From Maridesulfovibrio hydrothermalis AM13 = DSM 14728 (GTDB taxonomy: Bacteria > Desulfobacterota > Desulfovibrionia > Desulfovibrionales > Desulfovibrionaceae): a stretch of 64,000 nt of DNA. Each line of letters opens with the position of its first letter. Within the stretch, counting starts at the first letter, position 1. Positions 52,906 through 61,945 of this stretch are shown one piece after another. The DNA is taken from assembly GCF_000331025.1 (NCBI RefSeq), contig NC_020055.1, positions 1,577,870-1,641,869 on the forward strand. The letters are read 5' to 3'. Under the pieces are notes generated by a model, which did not search any database, had not been told where the DNA came from, and saw only the letters and a list, made by a program, of their open reading frames with translations. The position numbers and the translations under genes were made by a program.

Positions 52906-53898
52906 TTATTCTTTGTAGGTTACTTTTTCCAATGCATAGATGATGTTCGGATCATATTGTGTGGATTCCCTGTACAGAATCTTAAGCGCCGCAACTGTGG
53001 GGATACGTTTCTTTCCGGGCCTTTCCATGGTCATGGCCACAAAGGAGTCCACGGCTCCGCATAGTTTTCCCAGCCATGAAAGATGTTCATTGCTTACACC
53101 TCTTGGATAGCCGGAACCGTCCATGCGCTCGTGATGTTCAAGGATTGCCCTGAGAGTCGTTTTGCTTAAGGATTCTGTGATGCTGAGCAGTTCTACTGAA
53201 GTTATGGGATGCTGACGGATTCGTTTCTGCTCATCCAGAGTCAGGCAGAATTCTTTTCCCAGAACAAATTCCGGCAGATTGCACAGTCCAATATCACAAA
53301 GAACCAGTGCGCAGAAGGCATCAAGAAAAACATTTATATCCGGACGGGAGTCTCTGCCAAGCAGAATGACAGCAGATCCGATGATTCCGCTTGATACTGA
53401 TTTGTTGACAAGAGAATGATTCGTGGCCAGAAGGGGCATCATGAGCCAGATAAGTTCTGGGTTATCATGCAGAAGTTCCCCCACAGCACAGAGAGTTTCG
53501 TGGAACTCTTTGAAATTAATTTTAACAGAGTCCACGTATATTGTTGCCGCTGAGAGTTTAAGTCCCTCTATTATGATAGAAGCCAGATCATGCTCAGGGA
53601 TGGAATCGGCGATGTCGCGGATGACTATTTTCAAATTTGCGGCAAGAAAGGATTTACATTCAGTAATATCACTGCATTTTATGAAAATAAGACCACGGTC
53701 ACAGTCGTTGATAATGGTTTGTTTCAGCGCGGAAACAATAACCTTTCCCGGAACTGTTATCGGTGAAAACTTTCCGCTGGATGAATTCATCCGGTGAAGA
53801 CTGAATGGAAGATCCTTTTTGGGAAGAAATTTAAAAACATCGCTCGTGATTGAGCAGTAGCTTTCCTTTATGATCTGAGAGTCTTGGGTCATATTCAT
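52906..53898 (-). CDS. Degenerate HD-GYP domain protein, 330 aa
   Basis: The ATG at 53898 follows a run of G (GGGGGG) and is preferred to the frame extension to 53961. The first 130 residues are of unknown fold. From about 155 to 325 an HD-GYP domain is recognisable: NHSLVNKSVSS, QHPITSVELL, EHHERMDGSGYPRG and KLCGAVDSFVAMT. The central HDxGK motif is CDIGL (residues 201-205), so the metal-binding His is Cys and the Lys is Leu. Phosphodiesterase activity is therefore doubtful; it may act as a cyclic dinucleotide sensor. It lacks a receiver domain. A strong terminator lies just downstream. Confidence 0.82.
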   Translation of the reverse strand: MNMTQDSQIIKESYCSITSDVFKFLPKKDLPFSLHRMNSSSGKFSPITVPGKVIVSALKQTIINDCDRGLIFIKCSDITECKSFLAANLKIVIRDIADSIPEHDLASIIIEGLKLSAATIYVDSVKINFKEFHETLCAVGELLHDNPELIWLMMPLLATNHSLVNKSVSSGIIGSAVILLGRDSRPDINVFLDAFCALVLCDIGLCNLPEFVLGKEFCLTLDEQKRIRQHPITSVELLSITESLSKTTLRAILEHHERMDGSGYPRGVSNEHLSWLGKLCGAVDSFVAMTMERPGKKRIPTVAALKILYRESTQYDPNIIYALEKVTYKE

Positions 53899-54421
53899 AA
53901 TAGCCCCCCACCACAGCCTGATACTTTTTGTTAAGCACAGACAAAAGTTGCTCACACGCATGGTGCTTTTAACACCCAGTTAAAAAAACATGCGGATGAT
54001 GCCTCCACTGAGACTGAGTAATATTTTACTCATACTAATTAAAATCCCGACCTGTATTACATTTAACATTAATTAATATAACAAGGCAATGCTTATATGT
54101 TAGTCTAAACTATCCGGGATGATTGGTTCTTTCAGGGCTGAAGACAAGATTGATATAGTTGTATTAATGGTGAAATGGAGAATTAAAAGTGCTCAGAGGG
54201 CTTTCAGGGCATAAAAAAAATATGCATATTCTGCTCCGTGCCCCCTTCTCGGCTCTTGCAATGAATGGCGCAGTCTGACTATATTCATGTGTTGACAGGT
54301 TGATAACAAGACTTTTGCGGTCTTGATATTTTTTCTGTGTTAAGATTTTGTTGCAACGTTTGTTTTTTATGGAATATCAATCCCCCCGCCGGGTCGGGCT
54401 TTAAAGGTTTCTGGAGAAAAA
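53899..54421. promoter_or_regulatory. Divergent intergenic region with a promoter-hairpin leader before the CoA ligase
   Basis: TTGCAA (54256-54261), an 18-base spacer and TATATT (54280-54285) make a possible promoter. About 20 bases later a hairpin CAAGAC / GTCTTG (54307-54325) is followed by ATATTTTTTCT, like a small terminator in the leader of the gene starting at 54422. The rest of the region is AT-rich and should hold the promoter of the divergent gene; nothing else is recognised. Confidence 0.35.
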
Positions 54422-56560
54422 TTGGACAGTCTTTTTGCTCCTTCATCAATTGCCGTTATCGGCGCTTCATCTGTTCCCGATAAAATCGGGAACACCATTC
54501 TGACGAATATCATCAGTGCCGGGTATAAAGGTAGAATTTATGCAGTTAACCCCCGTGGCGGTAATATCTGCGGTATAGATGCCTTTAAAAATATTTCTGA
54601 GATGGGTCGTTCTGTTGATCTGGCTATAATTGCCATTCCGAGAGATGCTGTCGTTGAGTCCTTTCGTGAACTGCTTGAAACCGGAGTAAAGTCTGTAATT
54701 GTCATCACTGCCGGGTTCAAAGAAGTTGATCAGGACGGCTGGCTGCTTGAGGTTGAACTGGCCAGACTTGCCGAAAGCAATGGTGTTAATCTGCTTGGGC
54801 CGAATTGCCTTGGGCTGATTAACTCTGCATCCGGGGTGAATGCCTCTTTTGCCACCGGCAATCCGTTGCCGGGGTCGACAGCCTTTTTTTCTCAGTCAGG
54901 TGCTCTCTGCGTGGCAGTGCTGGACTGGGCTATCGGAGTGGGACTGGGTTTTTCAAAATTTATAAGTCTTGGCAACAAAGCTGTTCTGGATGAAGCCTCC
55001 ATGCTTGAATATCTGGGTAATGATCCTGATACAAAGGTTATCCTCGGCTATGTGGAGAACGTGGAGGACGGACGCAATTTCATGAAGCAGGCAGCGCGCG
55101 TGTCTATGAAAAAGCCTGTGATCATGATGAAAGCAGGAACCACGGCTGCCGGTGCAAGAGCTGCTTCATCTCATACCGGGGCAATCGCCGGGTCCGATCA
55201 GGCTTGTGATGCGGCTTTTAAGCAATCCGGTGTTATTCGGGTTGAGCGGCTGGATGAACTTTTTAATCTTGCCAAAGCATTTTCTTTACAAGAGCTGCCG
55301 CTGGGACCGAACCTTGGCATTGTAACCAATGCCGGAGGACCGGGTATTTTAGCAGCTGATGCCTGCGGTGAATCCGGTATGCGTATGCCTACCTTTTCAC
55401 CCTCCACAATAGGAGATTTGCAGCGCATGCTTCCCGGGTATGCCTCTGTATATAATCCGGTAGACCTTTTGGGGGATGCCGATGCAGACAGCTATGGCAG
55501 GGCGGTTAGAATTGTAGGGCATGATCCGGTGGTCAACAGTATGCTGATTATTATTGCCCCCTCATCCAGACTGGACCTTAAGGGTGTGGCACAGGCTGTT
55601 GTTTCAGCTGTTGCGGAAGTGAAGAAGCCTGTTTTCTGCTGCCTTATGGGGCGGAAAGACAGTGAGGAGGCACGGGAAATCTTTGCCTCTGCCGGCGTTC
55701 CGGTATATGACTTTCCCAAGCAGGCAGTGCGGGCTATGGACAGCATGCATCGATATGCGGTCTGGAAAGGACGTCCGCCCCGTACTTATAGAACCCCGCA
55801 GTATGATATGGACGGGGCCAGAGAAGTTATTGATGCCGCTCTCCGCTCAGGACGTTCCGATCTTGTTGAATTTCAGGTTCGCGATATTGTAACTGCTTAT
55901 GGCCTGCCTACTCCGGAGTCAGATCTTGCACGGTCTGGGGATGAGGCTGTCAAAATTGCTGAGCAGCTGGGTTTTCCTGTGGTGCTCAAGATTGCTTCTC
56001 CTGATATTTCTCATAAATCCGATGTTGATGGAGTTCGGGTAGGGCTTAACACTGCTGCGGAAGTTAAGGCTGCTTTTTGGGAAATTACTGCCCAAACGCA
56101 GCGGCTCCGCCCTGATGCATACATTGCGGGGTGTCTGGTTCAGCAAATGGCGTCGCCCGGTTCCCGTGAAGTTGTAATTGGCTTTCGCAGGGATGATCAG
56201 TTCGGGCCGCTTCTTATGTTCGGTCTGGGCGGGGTTTATGTTGAGATTTTGAAAGATATTTCATTTCGTCTGGCACCTCTTTCTGTTGAGGAAGCTGGAG
56301 ATATGGTGCGGGAGATCCGTTCCTATATGCTGCTTAAAGGGGTCAAAGGAGGCGAGCCTGTTGACCTTGAGGCAATTACAGATGTTTTGATCAGAATGTC
56401 GTGTCTGGCTGATGATTTTCCTGAAATTTATGAGGCTGAATTTAACCCTGTGCTTGTAAGCTCGGACGAGGCTTTGGTTGCCGATGCCCGGCTGACCGTT
56501 GTTGAGTTGCCTGAAAGCATCCGCGGGGCAGGGCCGGGCACTGAAGATGAGCTTGAATAA
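54422..56560 (+). CDS. ADP-forming acyl/acetyl-CoA synthetase, 712 aa
   Basis: A single-chain enzyme of the acetate-CoA ligase (ADP-forming) family, which makes ATP from acyl-CoA, ADP and phosphate. In order: CoA-binding domain (residues 1-130, SIAVIGASSVPDKIGNTI), ligase-CoA domains (about 145-450, with the phosphohistidine region ASSHTGAIAGSD near 245), and an ATP-grasp domain (about 490-705, GFPVVLKIASPDISHKSDVDG). The TTG start at 54422 has a GGAG site. The next gene begins 10 bases on and encodes a Pta-N-like/DRTGG protein, which links both to acyl-CoA energy metabolism, probably from lactate or amino acid oxidation. Confidence 0.92.
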   Translation: MDSLFAPSSIAVIGASSVPDKIGNTILTNIISAGYKGRIYAVNPRGGNICGIDAFKNISEMGRSVDLAIIAIPRDAVVESFRELLETGVKSVIVITAGFKEVDQDGWLLEVELARLAESNGVNLLGPNCLGLINSASGVNASFATGNPLPGSTAFFSQSGALCVAVLDWAIGVGLGFSKFISLGNKAVLDEASMLEYLGNDPDTKVILGYVENVEDGRNFMKQAARVSMKKPVIMMKAGTTAAGARAASSHTGAIAGSDQACDAAFKQSGVIRVERLDELFNLAKAFSLQELPLGPNLGIVTNAGGPGILAADACGESGMRMPTFSPSTIGDLQRMLPGYASVYNPVDLLGDADADSYGRAVRIVGHDPVVNSMLIIIAPSSRLDLKGVAQAVVSAVAEVKKPVFCCLMGRKDSEEAREIFASAGVPVYDFPKQAVRAMDSMHRYAVWKGRPPRTYRTPQYDMDGAREVIDAALRSGRSDLVEFQVRDIVTAYGLPTPESDLARSGDEAVKIAEQLGFPVVLKIASPDISHKSDVDGVRVGLNTAAEVKAAFWEITAQTQRLRPDAYIAGCLVQQMASPGSREVVIGFRRDDQFGPLLMFGLGGVYVEILKDISFRLAPLSVEEAGDMVREIRSYMLLKGVKGGEPVDLEAITDVLIRMSCLADDFPEIYEAEFNPVLVSSDEALVADARLTVVELPESIRGAGPGTEDELE

Positions 56561-56570
56561 GGAGGCATAG

Positions 56571-57635
56571 ATGGTAGGTATATATATAGGTTCGACCACC
56601 GGATATTCCGGCAAGAACCTTCTGGCTATGGCGCTGGGGCTGAAGTTGCGTGATAGCGGCCTTAATGTGGGCTACATGAAACCTGTCGGGGCAGTACCCC
56701 ATATGGATGGAAACAAGCCCGGTGATGCTGATGCGGCCTTTATTCAGGAGGTACTTGGACTGGAGCAGGATCCGGCAAAGGTCACCCCGGTTCTGGTTAC
56801 CAGAGATTTTACCATTAAGGCTTTTTCTGAAGATATGGGCGACCTTATGCCATCCATTACTGAATCCTATGAGGAACTCAGTGCAGGGAAGGATGTCATG
56901 GTCATCGGCGGGTCTGGAAGCTATCTAAGTTCCGGAACTTATTGCGGAGTGAGCGGGCCGGATGTTGCGCGGGCTGTGGGAGCCAAGACTATTCTTGTTG
57001 ACCGCTATACGAAAGAGCTTCGCTACGATTACGTTTTGCGGGTTCATAAAGAACTGGGCGATGATTTTCTGGGTGTTGTTTTTAATGATGTTCCTGAACA
57101 TTATATGGACGAACTGAAATCTCTGCTGGTTCCCTTTCTTGAAAAACAGGGCGTCAAAGTACTGGGCATTATCCCCCGTGATCCGATCATGGGAGCTATT
57201 AAAGTCAGCGATCTGGCCGAACGTCTTTTCGGGAAAATTATTTCTGCTCATGCCAAGGCTGACCGTGTTGTGGAGAATTTTCTTATCGGTACAATGCAGG
57301 TTGAGAACTTCATAACACATTTTAGGCGTCATAAAAATTCTGCTGTTATCGTCGGCGGTGACCGCGCAGATGTGCAGCTCGTTGCTTTGGAAGGAAATTG
57401 TCCCTGTCTTATCCTGACCGGTAACCTCTATCCCAATGATATTATCCTGACCCGCTCCGAAGTTTTGGAAATTCCGGTTATAGTTGTGCGCGATGACACA
57501 TATGCCGTTGCCAAGAAGATGGAAGCTATTCAGGAAAGCTATAAATTAAGGGATATGATCAAGATTAATCATGGAGCAAGACTGGTAAATGCCGAGCTTG
57601 ATTACGATTATATCTGTGATGAACTGGACTTGTGA
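56571..57635 (+). CDS. Phosphotransacetylase N-terminal-like (AAA_26 + DRTGG) protein, 354 aa
   Basis: The N-terminal P-loop region GSTTGYSGKNLLAMALGLKL (residues 6-25) is a BioD-like dethiobiotin synthetase fold (about 1-200). A DRTGG domain (about 215-320) follows. This pair forms the regulatory N-terminal half of long Pta enzymes, but the catalytic phosphotransacetylase domain is missing here. AAGGAGG precedes the ATG, 10 bases after the ADP-forming CoA ligase stop. A regulatory or sensing role for the ligase, or for acetyl-phosphate or CoA pools, is inferred from this pairing. Confidence 0.85.
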   Translation: MVGIYIGSTTGYSGKNLLAMALGLKLRDSGLNVGYMKPVGAVPHMDGNKPGDADAAFIQEVLGLEQDPAKVTPVLVTRDFTIKAFSEDMGDLMPSITESYEELSAGKDVMVIGGSGSYLSSGTYCGVSGPDVARAVGAKTILVDRYTKELRYDYVLRVHKELGDDFLGVVFNDVPEHYMDELKSLLVPFLEKQGVKVLGIIPRDPIMGAIKVSDLAERLFGKIISAHAKADRVVENFLIGTMQVENFITHFRRHKNSAVIVGGDRADVQLVALEGNCPCLILTGNLYPNDIILTRSEVLEIPVIVVRDDTYAVAKKMEAIQESYKLRDMIKINHGARLVNAELDYDYICDELDL

Positions 57636-57775
57636 TTACCTCCTGCAATAGTTGGTATTATAACCAACCATTATAGTAGGAATAAAAAAATCGCTTATTC
57701 AAAATCATCAAGTGAGTTGAGCTTTTTTTTAGCATATAATAGTATTTAAGCGGTTAATATATATGATAATTATAT

Positions 57776-57818
57776 AGAAGTGTCGACTCGCTTGTTGAGT
57801 CGGCACTTCTATTTTTTT
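57776..57818 (+). terminator. Rho-independent terminator
   Basis: A stem AGAAGTGTCGACTC / GAGTCGGCACTTCT (one G-U pair, 57776-57810) is followed by ATTTTTTT. It ends the two-gene acyl-CoA ligase unit. Confidence 0.9.
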
Positions 57819-57905
57819 ATGCTTTTTACCCGCTCAAAGGCTCTGGACGCTATTGTCCTACTTTCTAAAATGTGCGAATTAACTAGCAGTTATAAGGCTG
57901 AAAGG

Positions 57906-58031
57906 GTCTTTGGCCTTGGTGTGACTAGGTTTGTTTCGACCAAAGACGGGACTATTGTTGGTTAGAAAACAGGGTGCACAGCACCCGGAAAACCGAAATG
58001 ATTCAGGTTGTTGGCGGATGATCTGAATCGT
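57906..58031 (+). promoter_or_regulatory. Structured leader of the tmc operon
   Basis: Three separate inverted repeats lie between the upstream terminator and tmcD: GTCTTTGG / CCAAAGAC (57906-57947), GGGTGC / GCACCC with a three-base loop (57972-57986) and GATTCAG / CTGAATC (58000-58029). The last ends just before the GAGGAGG ribosome-binding site at 58038. Such ordered hairpins suggest an RNA-level control element or stabilising leader; none matches a riboswitch I know. No clear promoter hexamers were assigned. Confidence 0.45.
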
Positions 58032-58050
58032 CGGAATGAGGAGGCGTGAG

Positions 58051-59304
58051 ATGCCTGATGCGTCCACGTGGGATTGGAATCCCGGTAGGCGAGAGGTCCA
58101 GGACACAGGTTCTTGGTCCGATAAATTTGAGTGGGTGGAAGAGTTCCATGCCAGCCCTGACGGTGAAAAGGTCGGAGCAGTCGTAAAGACAGGCGATATG
58201 GAATTCACTGCTTGCGTTAACGGTGATGTCTGGGAAGAGAGATACGATAGGGTTTTTTACCTGAGATTTTCTCCTGACAGCAGACTTACCGGTATCGTAC
58301 AGCAGGAAGGCGAATGGACTCTGTCAGTCGACGGAAAGCATTGGCCGGAAATGTATGGTTATATCTGGGACACCAACTTCGGTCCTGACGGTTCTATTAC
58401 TTGTGCAGTACAGCAGGATATGGAATACGGAATGGGAGTTGATGGAGTTCTCTGGGAAAACTTTTTTGAGAATGCAAACAACTTCACTACTGGAAGCGAT
58501 GGTAAAAGCACAGCCGCAGTAGTTCAGGTTCAGTCCCTTGATCAGGCTGATGTAGATACCTTTCAGAAAGGTGTTTTCTCAGTTGCCGTTAACGGCACTG
58601 CATGGGACAATGTATTCATGAATTGTTACACTCCGGTGTTTGATGCCGAGTGTAAGAAAGTTGCCTGCCAGATAAGAAAAACTCTTTATGATTACACCAT
58701 CGCTGTTGATGGTAAAATCTGGCAGCGTGAGTTCCAGTGCGTCTGGGCTCCTGTCTTCAACCCTGCAACCGGAGCCGTTGTTGCTCCTGTTCGTCTGGGT
58801 GGAAAATGGGGAATGGCTCAGGATGGCGAGTTGATCTGGCCTGCTGCTTTTGCCAACTGCTGGCATCAGCAGTTCAGTGCTGACGGTAACAAACTCTGGG
58901 CTATTGTTGCTCCTAGCTTCGGTAAATTTACCGTGGCTGTAGACGGCAAACCCTGGGATGTGACAGCTCCGGTTGTCATTGATCTGGCAGTCAGCCCTGA
59001 CGGCAATCGCGGAGCAGCACTCGGAAAAGATGACAAAGTCTATTCCGTAATCTGCGACGGCAAAGCCTGGCCCGGATCTTTTGAAATGGCCTGGAAACCT
59101 GTTTTCAGCCCTGACAGCACAAAGGTTGCCGCCAAGGTCGAGAAAAAGGGACGCTTTACTGTTCTGCTCGATGGCAAGCCTTATGGTCAGGACTTCGACC
59201 AGTGCTGGGAGCCTGTTTTCAGCCCCTGTTCCAGCAAAGTTCTCATCCGCGCAATTGATGGCGGGAAGTTTGTCCGCATCGTTGCCGATGTGAGCGAATT
59301 TTAA
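58051..59304 (+). CDS. tmcD: TmcD, cytoplasmic repeat protein of the Tmc complex, 417 aa
   Basis: Trp-rich soluble protein with no signal peptide. The ATG at 58051 follows GAGGAGG. About nine repeats of 40-48 residues are visible, each built on V(D/N)G..W...F followed by F.(S/A)PD, for example VDGKHWPEMYGYIWDTNF, VDGKIWQREFQCVWAPVF and CDGKAWPGSFEMAWKPVF. This suggests a beta-propeller-like fold. TmcD is the cytoplasmic subunit of the Tmc transmembrane redox complex, which takes electrons from periplasmic hydrogenase via type I cytochrome c3. The role of TmcD itself is unknown. It is the first gene here, so the order is D-C-B-A. Confidence 0.85.
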   Translation: MPDASTWDWNPGRREVQDTGSWSDKFEWVEEFHASPDGEKVGAVVKTGDMEFTACVNGDVWEERYDRVFYLRFSPDSRLTGIVQQEGEWTLSVDGKHWPEMYGYIWDTNFGPDGSITCAVQQDMEYGMGVDGVLWENFFENANNFTTGSDGKSTAAVVQVQSLDQADVDTFQKGVFSVAVNGTAWDNVFMNCYTPVFDAECKKVACQIRKTLYDYTIAVDGKIWQREFQCVWAPVFNPATGAVVAPVRLGGKWGMAQDGELIWPAAFANCWHQQFSADGNKLWAIVAPSFGKFTVAVDGKPWDVTAPVVIDLAVSPDGNRGAALGKDDKVYSVICDGKAWPGSFEMAWKPVFSPDSTKVAAKVEKKGRFTVLLDGKPYGQDFDQCWEPVFSPCSSKVLIRAIDGGKFVRIVADVSEF

Positions 59305-59322
59305 AAGCCGGAGGCAATACAC

Positions 59323-59982
59323 ATGAACGGTATTTATGCATTCGTGGTAGGCCCTCTGGCGTGGTTCGCCTGGGGCGTGTTTATTCTTGGTTCCGCTTAC
59401 AGGCTGGTTTCAATGTATCAGCTTGCAAAAGCAAAAGACGGTTCGTCTTTGCATTTTATGAGTTTCAAATTCGGGATGCGTTCCATTCTGGCTTGGCTCA
59501 ATCCTTCCGGAACCCTCGGTTGGCAGAGTAATCCCTGGACTACTCTGGTAACTTTCGTTTTTCACATCTGTCTTGTTGTTGTACCTCTGTTCCTTCTGGG
59601 ACATGTGGTTCTCTGGGATCAGTTTTTCGGCATCAGCTGGCCTACTCTCCCGGATGTAGTTGCGGACATTATGTCTATTCTGGTTTTAGTTTGCTGCATA
59701 TTTTTCGGCTTGCGTCGTTTTCTGCAGCGTGATGTGGCTTTCCTTACCACTGGTAAAGATTGGGTTGCCATTGCCATCCCCGCAATGGTCTTTCTTACCG
59801 GTGTACTCTCATATCATGAGATCGGAAATCCTAAGGTTATGCTCGTATTGCATATCCTGAGCGGTGAAATTATGCTGATCAGCATTCCTTTCACCCGTTT
59901 GAGCCACATGCTGTTCGGCCTATTCACCAGAGCCTACATGGGATCCGAGTTCGGTGGCGTACGTCACTGTAAGGACTGGTAA
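59323..59982 (+). CDS. tmcC: TmcC, integral membrane subunit of the Tmc complex, 219 aa
   Basis: Five hydrophobic spans are visible (about residues 8-30, 69-92, 109-131, 146-166 and 170-192). Histidines within or near the spans (in TFVFHICL, FLLGHVVL, VLHILSG and RLSHMLFG) are candidate heme b ligands, as in NarI/DsrM-type cytochrome b subunits. It should pass electrons across the inner membrane between TmcA outside and TmcB inside. GGAGG precedes the ATG. tmcD lies 18 bases upstream and tmcB 25 bases downstream, so all four genes form one operon. Confidence 0.9.
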   Translation: MNGIYAFVVGPLAWFAWGVFILGSAYRLVSMYQLAKAKDGSSLHFMSFKFGMRSILAWLNPSGTLGWQSNPWTTLVTFVFHICLVVVPLFLLGHVVLWDQFFGISWPTLPDVVADIMSILVLVCCIFFGLRRFLQRDVAFLTTGKDWVAIAIPAMVFLTGVLSYHEIGNPKVMLVLHILSGEIMLISIPFTRLSHMLFGLFTRAYMGSEFGGVRHCKDW

Positions 59983-60007
59983 CCCAAGCCCCGCAAGGAG
60001 TATTGAA

Positions 60008-61321
60008 ATGACTTTCGACAGAAAAATCGAAGATGCAGGGCTTAGCCGGGGAGTTTCTCGACTGACCCCTGAACGCATCGAAAACACTCTGAGGCAGGTT
60101 ATTGAAGGAGAAGCCGGCGCAAAACTCAAGCTTTATGCTGAGACTTGCATGCGTTGCGGTATGTGCTCCGAAGCCTGCCATTACTACATGTCGCAGGATA
60201 AGGATCCTTCTTATTCTCCGGCTGGTAAAGTTCACCAGACACTGGGCAAAATTCTGCGTAATAACTACAAAGTTTCTGCTGAAGAAATTTATGAGATTGC
60301 ACAGATTGCCTATACTGAGTGTAACCTTTGCCGTCGTTGCGTACACTATTGTCCGCTGGGAATTGATACCGGTTACATCATGAGTATGGTACGCCGTATG
60401 TGCCATAAACTAGGCGTAACTCCCCAGTACATTCAGGATACCGCACACAGTCATTCTGCGACCATGAATCAGATGTGGCTCAAAGATGACGAGTGGATGG
60501 ATACCCTGCAATGGCAGGAAGATGAAGCCCGCGATGAGATGCCAAACCTGCGCATTCCCCTCGATAAGGAAGGCGCTGACATCTATTATTCAGTTATTGC
60601 ACCGGAACCTAAGTTCCGCACACAGCTGATTTATCAGGCTGCTTACATATTCAATGAAGCCGGAGTTGACTTCACCATGCCCACACAGCCGGGCTGGGAT
60701 AACTCCGATATGTGTATGTTCTCCGGTGATTTTGAAATGATGGGACGTCTTAAAAAACGTCATTTTGAATCCGCCCTTGACCTTAAGGTCAAACGTATTG
60801 TCATGGGTGAGTGCGGTCACGCATTCCGCTCTATTTACGATCAGGGTAACCGTTGGGACGCATGGGAAATGTATCCTATTGAAGTTGTCCACTCTGTGGA
60901 ATTCTTCTGGGAGCTTTTTCAGGCTGGCAAGATCAAACTGCGTGAGAAGTTCAAAGAACCTATCACCGTGCACGATCCCTGTAACATTATCCGCGGTCGC
61001 GGCTTGATGGAACAGTCCCGTAAACTTGCACATGCACTTTGTGAAAACGTAGTTGAAATGACACCTAACCTTGAGCACAACTATTGCTGTGCTGCAGGCG
61101 GCGGCGTTATCAACTGCGGTCCTCCGTTCAAAAATGTCCGCATGAAAGGTAACAAGATCAAAGCCCAGCAGCTTAAGGATACCGGAGTAAACACAATTCT
61201 TGCTCCCTGCCATAACTGTCACGGTGGTCTCGAAGATCTGGTTCACTATTACGAGCTGGGCATGGACATCAAATTCTTCGGTGATCTTATCTATGATCTC
61301 ATGGAAAAGCCTGAAGTGTAA
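60008..61321 (+). CDS. tmcB: TmcB, HdrD-like Fe-S protein of the Tmc complex, 437 aa
   Basis: Cytoplasm-facing Fe-S subunit related to HdrD of heterodisulfide reductase. The ATG at 60008 follows AAGGAG; an in-frame extension into tmcC is not used. Two 4Fe-4S motifs lie at Cys47-50-53-57 ([11 protein letters not shown]) and Cys105-108-111-115 ([11 protein letters not shown]). Two CCG-type regions follow: MGECGHAFR near 275 and NYCCAAGGG near 360 with APCHNCHGG near 400. These could bind a catalytic non-cubane or special 4Fe-4S cluster as in HdrB/D. The electron acceptor on the cytoplasmic side is unknown. Confidence 0.92.
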   Translation: MTFDRKIEDAGLSRGVSRLTPERIENTLRQVIEGEAGAKLKLYAETCMRCGMCSEACHYYMSQDKDPSYSPAGKVHQTLGKILRNNYKVSAEEIYEIAQIAYTECNLCRRCVHYCPLGIDTGYIMSMVRRMCHKLGVTPQYIQDTAHSHSATMNQMWLKDDEWMDTLQWQEDEARDEMPNLRIPLDKEGADIYYSVIAPEPKFRTQLIYQAAYIFNEAGVDFTMPTQPGWDNSDMCMFSGDFEMMGRLKKRHFESALDLKVKRIVMGECGHAFRSIYDQGNRWDAWEMYPIEVVHSVEFFWELFQAGKIKLREKFKEPITVHDPCNIIRGRGLMEQSRKLAHALCENVVEMTPNLEHNYCCAAGGGVINCGPPFKNVRMKGNKIKAQQLKDTGVNTILAPCHNCHGGLEDLVHYYELGMDIKFFGDLIYDLMEKPEV

Positions 61322-61338
61322 GAAGGAGGAAGATTACA

Positions 61339-61743
61339 ATGTTAAAAAGAGTATTCTCTATTGCGGTGATCGCCGCTTGTGTCTTTCTCTATATGATTCC
61401 CGCGTTCTGTCAGGAGGACATCACCTTCCTGCTTGACCCGGCTTTTGAACATCCAGAAAGACCTGCCGCCATGTTTGAACATGACGCTCATAATGAGAAA
61501 GCCGGTATAGATGACTGCGCCTCTTGCCATCACGTATGGGAAGACGGTAAAATTGTGGAAGACGAAAGCTCTGAAGATCAGAAATGTTCTGATTGCCACA
61601 CAGTCAAACCTGAATCCGGTAAAACTGGACTGCGCAATGCTTACCACAAGCTTTGTTCAGACTGCCATATTCAGAAAGATCTCGGTCCTGTGACCTGCGC
61701 TGGCTGCCACCCTAAGGGCGGAGCAGCTCCATCCGCACACTAG
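61339..61743 (+). CDS. tmcA: TmcA, type II tetraheme cytochrome c3, 134 aa
   Basis: A signal peptide (to about PAFCQ) is followed by a small periplasmic domain with four CxxCH heme c motifs at residues 60-64, 83-87, 106-110 and 120-124. All four are CxxCH, with none of the CxxxxCH spacing common in type I c3. His48, His51, His65 and His103 are candidates for the second axial ligands. TmcA accepts electrons from type I cytochrome c3 and passes them to the membrane subunit. AGGAGG precedes the ATG. It is the last gene of the operon and is followed by a terminator. Confidence 0.93.
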   Translation: MLKRVFSIAVIAACVFLYMIPAFCQEDITFLLDPAFEHPERPAAMFEHDAHNEKAGIDDCASCHHVWEDGKIVEDESSEDQKCSDCHTVKPESGKTGLRNAYHKLCSDCHIQKDLGPVTCAGCHPKGGAAPSAH

Positions 61744-61770
61744 TCGGATCTCACTGGTTTATGCGATTGC

Positions 61771-61803
61771 AAAAAGGCCGTCCCGTTCGGGGCGGCCTTT
61801 TCT
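61771..61803 (+). terminator. Rho-independent terminator of the tmc operon
   Basis: A stem AAAAGGCCG / CGGCCTTTT with inner CCCG / CGGG (61772-61801) and a T-rich tail closes the operon, 28 bases after tmcA. Confidence 0.85.
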
Positions 61804-61945
61804 GTTGGCTTGCTCCATAACTTAACTGATTGATCTTACAAATAATTATATAGTGTTGTTTGTATGAAGCTGCTTTCTAATGGCGCTATAAACAGGAACA
61901 AAAGTTTTCTTGGCTCTTGGAGGGGGATTATTATATACAGTAAGC

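Noticed and set aside
57780..57965. Small forward frame between the acyl-CoA ligase unit and tmcD
   Set aside because: It begins inside a terminator stem and covers leader hairpins; unlikely to be coding.
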